In this document: positions 7,660 through 15,142 of the stretch, piece after piece
Numbering within the stretch: position 1 is the stretch's first letter
Layout of the letters: every line of letters starts with the position of its first letter
Assembly (NCBI RefSeq): GCF_028416635.1
Contig: NZ_CP114013.1
Location: forward strand, 2,976,001 to 3,040,000
DNA: 64,000 nucleotides
Direction: 5' to 3'
From: Baekduia alba
GTDB taxonomy: Bacteria; Actinomycetota; Thermoleophilia; Solirubrobacterales; Solirubrobacteraceae
Made by a program: the position numbers and the translations under genes
The notes under the pieces: model-generated
Databases searched by the model: none
The model's input: the letters and a program-made list of their open reading frames with translations, nothing else
What the model was told of the DNA's origin: nothing

Positions 7660-8289
7660 ATGGATCCCTTCGCCGGCGCCCTCGAGTCGACCGATCAGCT
7701 CGCGGAGCTGTACCCGCCGGCGACGCGGCAGGCGTGGGAGAAGGACGTCGCGCGCCTCGACGACGTCGTCCGCCGGCTGATCGCCGCGTCGCCGCTGGTC
7801 ATCGTGTCCTCCGCGGATGCCGAGGGTCGCTGCGACGCCACGCCGCGCGGCGGACCGGCCGGGTTCGTCAGCGTGTTGGACGAGCAGCATCTGGCGATCC
7901 CCGACGCGACCGGCAACCGGCGCCTGGACACGCTGACCAACATCATCGACACCGGCCACGTCGGGCTGCTCTTCCTCATCCCGGGCCGCGAGCAGACGCT
8001 GCGCGTCAACGGCCGGGCGTGCGTGACGGCGGCGCCCGCGGTCCTGGAGCGGGCCGGCGCCGTCGGCAAGCCGCCGAAGACCGCGATCGTCGTCGCCGCC
8101 GACGAGGTCTACGCGCACTGCCCGAAGGCGCTCGTCCGCTCCGCCCTCTGGAAGCCCGAGTCCTGGCCCGCGCTGGACGACGTCCCGACCGCCGCCGAGG
8201 TCATGCACGCTCACCAGCGCGACACCGCGGCGACGCTCGCCGACGTCGAGGCCTACCTCGAGACGTCGCTGCGCGAGCGCCTGGCTTGA
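7660..8289 (+). CDS. Pyridoxamine 5'-phosphate oxidase-family FMN protein (MSMEG_1061-like)
   Basis: A 209-residue split-barrel flavoprotein. The conserved stretch runs from PLVIVSSADAEGRCDATPRG (~residue 46) through FVSVLDEQHLAIPDATGNRR and ETLTN-like DTLTNIIDTGHVGLLFLIPG to LRVNGRACVT, as in FMN-binding PPOX proteins of actinobacteria. VYAHCPKALVRSALWKPE is the hallmark of the MSMEG_1061-type subfamily. It likely binds FMN and reduces a small molecule; a role in B6 metabolism is not implied by the family name. It follows the lipid kinase by 5 bases. Confidence 0.85.
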   Translation: MDPFAGALESTDQLAELYPPATRQAWEKDVARLDDVVRRLIAASPLVIVSSADAEGRCDATPRGGPAGFVSVLDEQHLAIPDATGNRRLDTLTNIIDTGHVGLLFLIPGREQTLRVNGRACVTAAPAVLERAGAVGKPPKTAIVVAADEVYAHCPKALVRSALWKPESWPALDDVPTAAEVMHAHQRDTAATLADVEAYLETSLRERLA

Positions 8290-8323
8290 CCTAGAGCGCG
8301 CTCGAAGGGCTAGCGTCCGGCCG

Positions 8324-8629
8324 ATGAACGGCACGACGTCAAAGGCGTACATCATCTCCGAGGTCGAGATCGCGGACCGCGAGGCGGCCGAGCGCTACAA
8401 GGAGCTCGCGGCCGCGTCGATCGCGGCGCACGGCGGGCGCTACGTGGTGCGTGGCGCGGCGCCCGAGGTCCTGGAGGGCGAGCGCGGCGACGAGCGCCTG
8501 GTCGTCGTGGAGTTCGACGACGTCGCGTCGGCGCAGACGTGGTACGCGTCGCCGGAGTACGCGCCCGCCCTGACGATCGCGCGGCGCGGCGCGCTGCGGC
8601 GCCGGCTCACGCTGGTCGACGGCGTCTAG
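8324..8629 (+). CDS. DUF1330 domain protein
   Basis: A 101-residue protein with the full DUF1330 dimeric alpha/beta-barrel pattern. It opens with KAYIISEVEIADREAAERYKELA. VAAHGGRYVVRG-type residues follow near 34, then LVVVEFDDVASAQTWYASPEY and a closing RRRLTLVDG. These proteins resemble small monooxygenase-like ferredoxin-fold dimers of unknown function. Its TAG stop overlaps the TAG of the convergent M24 peptidase gene in the four bases CTAG (8626-8629). Confidence 0.85.
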   Translation: MNGTTSKAYIISEVEIADREAAERYKELAAASIAAHGGRYVVRGAAPEVLEGERGDERLVVVEFDDVASAQTWYASPEYAPALTIARRGALRRRLTLVDGV

Positions 8630-9762
8630 GGCGTCAAGTCATAGGGGTAGTCGGTGAGGACCTCGCAGCCGTCGTCGGTGACGAGCAGCAGGTCCTCGTA
8701 GCGGACGCCGCCGATCTCGCGCTCCCACAGGCCGGGCTCGATCGCCAGGACGTCGCCGGGCACGAGCGGGGAGCGGCCGCTCTGGCCCATGCCGGGATCC
8801 TCGTGGACCTCGAGCCCGATGCCGTGGCCGAGCGAGAACTGGAAGCCCTCGTTGGGGTCGTCGCCCGGGCCGGTGCGCTGCGTCTTGTGGCCGGCGGCCT
8901 CGAAGACGTCGCACGTCATCGCGTGCAGCTCGCGGCCGGTGATGCCGGGCCGGACCGCGTCGCGGACCTTGAAGAACGCCTCGGCGACGAGCGCCTCCTG
9001 AGCGCGCGTCGCGTCGTCGACCTCCCCCACCACGAACGTCCGCGTCATGTCGGCCCAGCAGCCCGACGCCTCGTCGCGCGGCCACAGGTCGATCTGGATC
9101 GGCAGGTTCGCCGGCAGCGGCCCGACGCCCGGGTCGTGGCCGAAGCCCTGCCAGACGCCGGCGACGATGACGTCGGCTGGCGCGGGCGCGCCGGCGGCGG
9201 CGCACGCGTCGCGCAGCGCGGCGCGGACCTGCTCGGCGGTGACGGGCTCGCCGTCGATCACGATCTTGTCGCCCTCGGGCACGGCCCGGCGCAGCACGGC
9301 GGCGGCCGCCGCCATCCCGGCCTCGGCCGCCTTCTGCGCGCGCCGGATGCCGGCGAGCTCGGCGGGCGACTTCGCGCGGCGGCGCTGCGCAAAGGTGTCG
9401 TGGTCGGGCGTGAGGACGATCCCGTCGGCGCGCAGGCGGTCGGCGACGGCGAGCGGGAAGTCGGGGTCGACGGTCGCGGCACGCAACCCCATCCGCGCAA
9501 CGGCGCGCGAGACGAGCTCCAACATCATCTGATCGCGCGGCAGCCCGCTCTCCAGCAGGTCGTAGAAGCCGATGTCGCCCCACTCGATCAGCTCGGCGTC
9601 GGGCCGCGCGGCGGCGATCCGATCCTGCTCCAGCGAGCTCGTCAGGACGATCGTCCGGCCGCCGACCTCGGCGTAGCCGAAGGGATCGCCGATCGCGATC
9701 GGGATCTCGTGGCGCAGCGCGGCGCTGCGCTCGGTGTCGCTGTAGAGGAAGACATCGGACAT
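8626..9762 (-). CDS. M24-family metallopeptidase (Xaa-Pro aminopeptidase-like)
   Basis: A 378-residue pita-bread-fold peptidase. The N-terminal ~150 residues form a creatinase-type domain. The catalytic domain carries the five metal ligands in order: Asp in IQIDLWPRD and Asp in CWADMTRTF (~240-250), His in SLGHGIGLEVHEDPG (~315), Glu in LAIEPGLW (~345) and Glu in RYEDLLLV (~360). It should remove N-terminal residues preceding proline or act as a dipeptidase in the cytoplasm. Start ATG 9762 begins MSDVFLYSDTERSAAL. A palindromic repeat lies just upstream. Confidence 0.88.
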   Translation of the reverse strand: MSDVFLYSDTERSAALRHEIPIAIGDPFGYAEVGGRTIVLTSSLEQDRIAAARPDAELIEWGDIGFYDLLESGLPRDQMMLELVSRAVARMGLRAATVDPDFPLAVADRLRADGIVLTPDHDTFAQRRRAKSPAELAGIRRAQKAAEAGMAAAAAVLRRAVPEGDKIVIDGEPVTAEQVRAALRDACAAAGAPAPADVIVAGVWQGFGHDPGVGPLPANLPIQIDLWPRDEASGCWADMTRTFVVGEVDDATRAQEALVAEAFFKVRDAVRPGITGRELHAMTCDVFEAAGHKTQRTGPGDDPNEGFQFSLGHGIGLEVHEDPGMGQSGRSPLVPGDVLAIEPGLWEREIGGVRYEDLLLVTDDGCEVLTDYPYDLTP

Positions 9763-9783
9763 GGCGTCCGACCATATCTCGCC

Positions 9784-9903
9784 AGGGCGAACCTGCGGCC
9801 CGCATCGTCGTGGCTGACGTCGCTGGCGCAGCGGCAGCGTGCGCCAGCACGTGAAGCGCGTCAGCGACCGTCAGGCGCGGCGAGGCGGCACGCAGAACCG
9901 CCC
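9784..9903 (-). repeat. Palindromic intergenic repeat, copy B
   Basis: This copy is inverted relative to copies A and C. One arm (AGGGCGAACCTGCGGCCCG, 9784-9802) is well kept, while the other (CGGCACGCAGAACCGCCC, to about 9903) has diverged. The core, read on the minus strand, is almost identical to copy A (CCTGACGGTCGCTGACGCG, CTTCACGTGCTGGCGCACGC). It lies immediately downstream of the rel stop codon at 9906-9908. Confidence 0.8.
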
Positions 9904-9905
9904 AG

Positions 9906-12269
9906 CTAGTTGGCGCCCGGGGTGATGCGGTAGGCGTCGAAGACGCCTTCGATGTTGCGCAGGCGCTGGACGGCCTGCTTGAGGCCCTGGGTGTCGGGGA
10001 CCTCGACGACGAAGCGGTTCTGGACCATCGGCGAGCTCACGATGCAGCGGGCCTCGACGATGTTGAAGCCGGCCTCCGCGAACGTGCGGGACAGGTCCTC
10101 CAGCAGCCGGTGACGGTCCCAGGCGTCGACCTGGAGCTCGACGCGGAAGGCCGTCTGGTGGTCGCCCTCCCAGTGGACGCGGACGAAGCGCTCCGGGTCC
10201 TTGCGCAGCGCGACCGTGTTGGGGCAGTCGTCGCGGTGGATCGTGATGCCGCGGCCGAGCGACACGTAGCCGACGATCGGATCGCCCGGCACCGGGCGAC
10301 AGCACTTGGCCAGGCGGACGAGCACGTCCTCCACCCCGTCGACGCGGATGCCGTAGGAGCCGGCCTTGCCGGTCGGCTGGCGGCGCGCGCGGCGGGTGCT
10401 GACCAGCTCCTGTGCGGGATCGTTGTCCTCCTCGGCGGCCTCGCCCTGCTTCAGGCGCTGCATCACCTTGTTGACGACGACCTTGGCGGAGATCTTCGCG
10501 CCGCCGAGCGCGATGTAGAAGTCGTCGGCCTTGCGGAAGCCCATCTCGCGGATGACGTCGGCCAGCAGCGGCGACGACACGATCTTCTGCGGCGGCAGGC
10601 CCTGCTTCTTCAGCGCCTCCTGCAGGATCTCGCGGCCGCTGTGCTCGGTGTCCTCGCGCGACTCGGCCTTGAAGAACTGCTTGATCTTGTTGCGGGCGCG
10701 CGTGGTCTTGACCAGCGCCAGCCAGTCGCGCGACGGGCCGCGGTCGCGCTTGGAGGTCAGGATCTCGACGATGTCGCCGCTGACCAGCGCGTAGTTGAGG
10801 GGGACGATCTTGCCGTTGACCTTCGCGCCGACGCAGCGGTGGCCGACCTCGGTGTGGACCTCGTAGGCGAAGTCCAGGGGCGTCGCGCCCTGCGCGAGCG
10901 ACTTGACCTCGCCCTTGGGCGTGAAGACGAAGACCTCCTCGTCGAACAGGTCGACCCGGAGCGTCTCCATGAACTCCTTGGGGTCATGGAGCTCCTGCTG
11001 CCAGTCGAGCATCGACCGCAGCCACTTGAGCTTGTCGTCGCCCTCGGGCCCGCCGTTGGCCTTCTTGCCCGGATCCTGCTTGTACATCCAGTGCGCAGCG
11101 ACCCCGAACTCGGCCATGTCGTGCATGTCCTTGGTCCGGATCTGGATCTCCAACGGCAGGCCCTCGGGCCCGATGACCGTCGTGTGCAGCGACTGGTACA
11201 TGTTGAACTTCGGCATCGCGACGAAGTCCTTGAAGCGGCCGGGCAGCGGCTTCCAGAGCGAGTGGATGACGCCGACGGCGCCGTAACAGTCCTTGACCGA
11301 GTCGACGACGACGCGCATCGCGGTCAGGTCGTAGATCTCGTTGAACTCGCGGCCCTTCTTGGTCATCTTGGAGTAGATGGAGTAGAAGTGCTTCGCGCGC
11401 CCCGAGATGCGGGCGGTGATGCCGAGGGCCTCGAGCTCGCGCGACAGCTCGTCGCCGGCGGACTTGACGTAGTCCTCGCGCTCCTCGCGCTGCTGGTTGA
11501 CCAGGCCCTTGATCTCCTGGTACTTGCGCGGGTGCAGCGCGGCGAAGGCGAGATCCTCCAGCTCCCACTTGATGGCGTGGATGCCCAGGCGGTGCGCGAT
11601 CGGCGCGTAGATCTCGAGGGTCTCCTTGGCCTTCTCGATCTGCTTCTGCTTGGGCATCGCGTCGATCGTCCGCATGTTGTGCAGGCGGTCGGCGAGCTTG
11701 ATGAGGATGACCCGGATGTCCGAGGCCATCGCGACCATCATCTTGCGGTAGTTCTCGGCCTGGGCCTCGTCGCGCGAGGTGAAGGTGATGCCGGTGAGCT
11801 TGGTGACGCCATCGACGAGCGCGGAGACCTCCTCACCGAAGAGCTCCTTGACCTCCTCGAGCGACGCGGACGTGTCCTCGACGGTGTCGTGCAGCAGCGC
11901 CGCGACGAGCGTGTCGGTGTCCAGCCGCATGCCGGCGCAGATCTTCGCGACGCCGACCGGGTGGAAGATGAACTCCTCGCCGGACTTGCGGCGCTGGTCG
12001 GCGTGGTGCTCGCACGCGAACACGAACGCCTCTTCGACGCGGCCGCGGTCGATCGGGAGCGCGGCCTCCTCGGCGTGCTCCTCGACGATCGCGAAGAGGT
12101 CGGAGAGCAGGCGGCGCTCGGTGGCGGTGAGGTCGGCGCGCGCGACCGCGCTGTGCTCGGCGGGATGGGCGATGACGTCGACGGGCGTGCGGTCGCCGTT
12201 GTCGACGGCCGCCCCGTCTCCTTCTACGCCGCCTGCCGTGGTGCGGTCGCGCTCGCGCTGGTCAGCCAT
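9906..12269 (-). CDS. rel: Bifunctional (p)ppGpp synthetase/hydrolase
   Basis: A 787-residue long RelA/SpoT protein. The order is: an acidic disordered N-terminus (~1-60); the HD hydrolase domain with EHHADQRRKSG and the intact LLHDTVEDT motif (~residues 90-140), so ppGpp hydrolysis is expected; and the synthetase domain (~260-420) with RISGRAKHFYSIYSKM, YDLTAMRVVV and LEIQIRTKDMHDMAEFG. Then come a TGS domain (VFVFTPKGEVKSLAQGATPLD), a zinc/helical region with KCCRPVPGDPIVGY, and an ACT domain at the C-terminus. Start ATG 12269 lies inside the 3' end of recJ (46-base overlap), so translation is coupled. Confidence 0.95.
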   Translation of the reverse strand: MADQRERDRTTAGGVEGDGAAVDNGDRTPVDVIAHPAEHSAVARADLTATERRLLSDLFAIVEEHAEEAALPIDRGRVEEAFVFACEHHADQRRKSGEEFIFHPVGVAKICAGMRLDTDTLVAALLHDTVEDTSASLEEVKELFGEEVSALVDGVTKLTGITFTSRDEAQAENYRKMMVAMASDIRVILIKLADRLHNMRTIDAMPKQKQIEKAKETLEIYAPIAHRLGIHAIKWELEDLAFAALHPRKYQEIKGLVNQQREEREDYVKSAGDELSRELEALGITARISGRAKHFYSIYSKMTKKGREFNEIYDLTAMRVVVDSVKDCYGAVGVIHSLWKPLPGRFKDFVAMPKFNMYQSLHTTVIGPEGLPLEIQIRTKDMHDMAEFGVAAHWMYKQDPGKKANGGPEGDDKLKWLRSMLDWQQELHDPKEFMETLRVDLFDEEVFVFTPKGEVKSLAQGATPLDFAYEVHTEVGHRCVGAKVNGKIVPLNYALVSGDIVEILTSKRDRGPSRDWLALVKTTRARNKIKQFFKAESREDTEHSGREILQEALKKQGLPPQKIVSSPLLADVIREMGFRKADDFYIALGGAKISAKVVVNKVMQRLKQGEAAEEDNDPAQELVSTRRARRQPTGKAGSYGIRVDGVEDVLVRLAKCCRPVPGDPIVGYVSLGRGITIHRDDCPNTVALRKDPERFVRVHWEGDHQTAFRVELQVDAWDRHRLLEDLSRTFAEAGFNIVEARCIVSSPMVQNRFVVEVPDTQGLKQAVQRLRNIEGVFDAYRITPGAN

Positions 12270-14782
12270 GCCGTCCCCTCCGCGTGGCGGCGCTGGGCGG
12301 CGACGAAGGCCGGCGAGCGCTCCAGGTCCGTGTGTTGGGCCGCCGGGACCGTGACGGACCCGTCGGCCGGATCGACCTCGACCAACCCCAGCTCGACGAG
12401 GACGGCGAGGAGCCGACCCGCGGCGTGGGCGGGACGCTGGGCGAGCGCGGCGTCCAGCGCCGAGCCGTCGCGCAGGGCGCGATAGGCACCGACGAGGGCG
12501 GGGCGCAGCGCCGTATCTCGATCCAGGACATCCCGGGAATAGCGTAGCTCAGGCTCCCCCCAGGCCAGATGGGCCATCCGGGTGGGATCGCCGGCCGTGA
12601 GCACAGCCTCCTGGTCGGGGTGCATGGGCGGATCGAGGGCCACGAGATGGTGGTACCCGTCGACCAGGCCCGGCTCCCGCTCCAGCACGTCCCAGCTGGT
12701 GATCGCGAAGCCGCCGAGGCGGCCGGTGAGCTGGCGGACGCGCGCGGGGCCGTCGGCGGCGACGACGAGGACCGGCTCGCCGGTATGGACGAGCGCGGCG
12801 ATCGTGCCGGCGAGGCCGGTGCCGCGACGGTCGCGGACCGTGCGCTGCGCGGGGCCGGGCCCGGCGGACGGGCCGGAGACGGCGCGCGAGGCGGCGGAGG
12901 CGAGCGTGCGGGCGGACGCCGCCGCGTCGCGCGGCGCGGCGGCAGAGGATCCGGGGGCCGCGGCCAGCGAGCGCTCCGCGGCGGCGACGACGCCCGCGAG
13001 CTGCGGCGCGCGGCTCGTCGCGGCGGCCAGCACGGCCTCGCGCCATTCCGCGGACCCGGGCGCGGCCTCGCCCACGAGCTCCGGGGCCTCTTCGACGGCC
13101 GGCAGCAGCTTGCGCAGCAGCAGGCGCGGCTCGACCGCGCCCTGGTACTCGTTGAGCTCGAGCGTGAACGTCGCGTGGAGGCGGCCTTCGGCGGCGCCTT
13201 CCGGCAGCCCGCCCATCCCGAAGGCGACGGCCTTGGCCCGGATGCCGCCGGCCTCGACGGTGAAGCGGACGTGCTTGCCCTCGGACATCGGGTACGGGTT
13301 CACCAGGCGCGCGGCCGGGACCAGCAGCGAGATCGACGGGTTGCCGATGCCGAACGGCGCCAGCCGGCCCAGCTCCTCGGCCAGGCCCTGGCCCAGCTCG
13401 TCGCCGGACACGACCGCGTCGACGCGCTCCACCGGCACGAGATCCTCCGGCGCCAGCACGCGCTCGGCGTGCGCGCAGAACGCCGCGCGAAACGCGTCGA
13501 GCGAGGTGCGCGCGATCGTGCAGCCCGCGGCGGCGCGGTGGCCGCCGTGGCGGATCAGCGACTCCGCGCACGCGTCCAGGCCGCCGAGGAGGTCGAACGC
13601 CGGGATCGAGCGGCCCGACCCGGTCCCCTCGGCCTCCCCCTCGCGCAGCGCGATCATCACGACCGGCCGGTGGTGGCGCTCCGCGATCCGCGACGCGACG
13701 ATGCCGATCACGCCCGCGTGCCAGCCGTCGGCCCAGAGGACGTAGGCCGGCTGGTCGCCGAGCTCGGCGACCTGGGCCTCGGCCTCGAAGGTGATCCGCT
13801 GCTCGACGAAGCGCCGGTCGGCGTTCGCGCGGTCGAGCTCCTCGGCGATCTCGGTCGCGTGGGCCTCGTCGTGCGAGAGCAGCAGCTCCAGCGCGGCGTC
13901 GGCCCGGTGCAGGCGCCCGGCCGCGTTGATCCGCGGCGCCAGGCCGAAGCCGAGCGCGCGGGCGTCGACCCGCGTCGGATCGACGCGCGCCACCCGCATC
14001 AGCGCGCGCAGACCGGGCTTCTCGGTCCGCCCGAGCGCGACCAGCCCCTGCCGCACCAGCCGCCGGTTCTCCCCACGCAGCGGCACGCAGTCGGCGACGG
14101 TGGCCAGGGCCACCAGGTCGAGGTCGGCCAGCGCGATCGCCGCGTCGTGGCCGGCGGCCTCCAGCAGCGCGCCCGCCACCTTGTGGGCGACGCCGCCGGC
14201 GCACAGGTCAGGGCACGGGTAGCCGCACACGGCCGGATGGACGATCGGCGCGTCGGGCAGGCGGCCGTCGGCCCGCGGCGAGTGGTGGTCGGTGACGACG
14301 ACGTCCAGGCCGAGCGACTTCGCCAGCGCGACCTCGTCGACCGCCGTGATCCCGCAGTCGGTCGTCACCAGCAGCTTCGTGCCGCGCGCCGCCAGCTTCT
14401 CGACGGTCGCGGCGCTCAGCCCGTAGCCGTCCTCAGCACGCGACGGCAGGTACCAGTCGACGACCGCGCCCACCCCGCGCAGCGCGCGCACGAGGATCGC
14501 CGTGGACGTCACGCCGTCGACGTCGTAGTCGCCGTGGACCGTGATCCGCGTCCCGGCCTGGGCGTGGCGCAGCAGGACCGCGATCGCCTCGTCGATGCCC
14601 CGGAAGGCCGACGCCGGATGCTCGTCGACGCCCGCCAGCCACGCGCGCGCGTCGTCGAGCGAGGTGATCCCACGCCGCACCAGCGCCTGGCCGACCGGGA
14701 AGCTCATCCCGAGATCGCGCGCCAGCGCCAGCGCCGCGGCGCTGTCGCACGGCGGGACGTCGAGTCGCGGTGTGAGCATCAC
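12224..14782 (-). CDS. recJ: Single-stranded-DNA-specific exonuclease RecJ
   Basis: An 852-residue RecJ. DHH phosphoesterase motifs are present: HGDYDVDGVTST (motif I, ~80), TTDCG (~120) and VVTDHHSPRAD (DHH, ~150). The DHHA1 domain contains GGHRAAAGC (~405), then an OB-fold-like part (KHVRFTVEAGGIRAKAVAFG). After an Ala-rich linker (~590-650) there is an extra C-terminal region of about 190 residues (VLVVAADGPARVRQL ... YSRDVLDRDTALRPAL), larger than the core enzyme. It digests 5' ssDNA ends during recombination and repair. It lies downstream of secDF and overlaps rel by 46 bases. Confidence 0.93.
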   Translation of the reverse strand: MMLTPRLDVPPCDSAAALALARDLGMSFPVGQALVRRGITSLDDARAWLAGVDEHPASAFRGIDEAIAVLLRHAQAGTRITVHGDYDVDGVTSTAILVRALRGVGAVVDWYLPSRAEDGYGLSAATVEKLAARGTKLLVTTDCGITAVDEVALAKSLGLDVVVTDHHSPRADGRLPDAPIVHPAVCGYPCPDLCAGGVAHKVAGALLEAAGHDAAIALADLDLVALATVADCVPLRGENRRLVRQGLVALGRTEKPGLRALMRVARVDPTRVDARALGFGLAPRINAAGRLHRADAALELLLSHDEAHATEIAEELDRANADRRFVEQRITFEAEAQVAELGDQPAYVLWADGWHAGVIGIVASRIAERHHRPVVMIALREGEAEGTGSGRSIPAFDLLGGLDACAESLIRHGGHRAAAGCTIARTSLDAFRAAFCAHAERVLAPEDLVPVERVDAVVSGDELGQGLAEELGRLAPFGIGNPSISLLVPAARLVNPYPMSEGKHVRFTVEAGGIRAKAVAFGMGGLPEGAAEGRLHATFTLELNEYQGAVEPRLLLRKLLPAVEEAPELVGEAAPGSAEWREAVLAAATSRAPQLAGVVAAAERSLAAAPGSSAAAPRDAAASARTLASAASRAVSGPSAGPGPAQRTVRDRRGTGLAGTIAALVHTGEPVLVVAADGPARVRQLTGRLGGFAITSWDVLEREPGLVDGYHHLVALDPPMHPDQEAVLTAGDPTRMAHLAWGEPELRYSRDVLDRDTALRPALVGAYRALRDGSALDAALAQRPAHAAGRLLAVLVELGLVEVDPADGSVTVPAAQHTDLERSPAFVAAQRRHAEGTAWLTSASATAPRQAA

Positions 14783-14867
14783 CCCGCAAGATGCCAGCGC
14801 GATCGGACGCCACGCCGGCGTCGTTCCCGCACCCTCCGACGATTTCGCGCCGGAGCGACTCCTACAA

Positions 14868-15140
14868 CTAAAGTTCCAGCGCGGGGATCTTCCTGCGGAC
14901 GCCCTCGTAGTACACGAGCGCGATGCCGATGATGGCCCCTGGTGCGGCCTCGATCGCCTGCAGGACGTGCGTCTCGTTCTGGCCCGGGATCGTGAAGCCG
15001 TTGACGATCAGGCCGAACAGCGCCGCGCCGAAGAGCGCGCCGAGGAAGGCGCCGACGATCCCGCCCCAGAAGCGGTCCGGGAGGAAGATCGTGAAGTGCC
15101 AGAGGGCGAGGCCCATCATGACCCAAGCGAACATCGCCAT
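14868..15140 (-). CDS. Small membrane protein (GlsB/YeaQ/transglycosylase-associated-like)
   Basis: A 90-residue protein with three hydrophobic segments: MFAWVMMGLALWHFTIFL (~3-20), WGGIVGAFLGALFGAALFGLIV (~25-47) and APGAIIGIALVYYEGV (~66-81). Gly spacing such as GGIVGAFLGALFG resembles small GlsB/YeaQ-type membrane proteins, but the match is loose. It begins 2 bases after the secDF stop and so belongs to the secDF-recJ-rel transcription unit. By position it could assist the translocase, where yajC would normally sit, but it lacks a YajC-like cytoplasmic domain. Confidence 0.65.
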   Translation of the reverse strand: MAMFAWVMMGLALWHFTIFLPDRFWGGIVGAFLGALFGAALFGLIVNGFTIPGQNETHVLQAIEAAPGAIIGIALVYYEGVRRKIPALEL

Positions 15141-15142
15141 GG

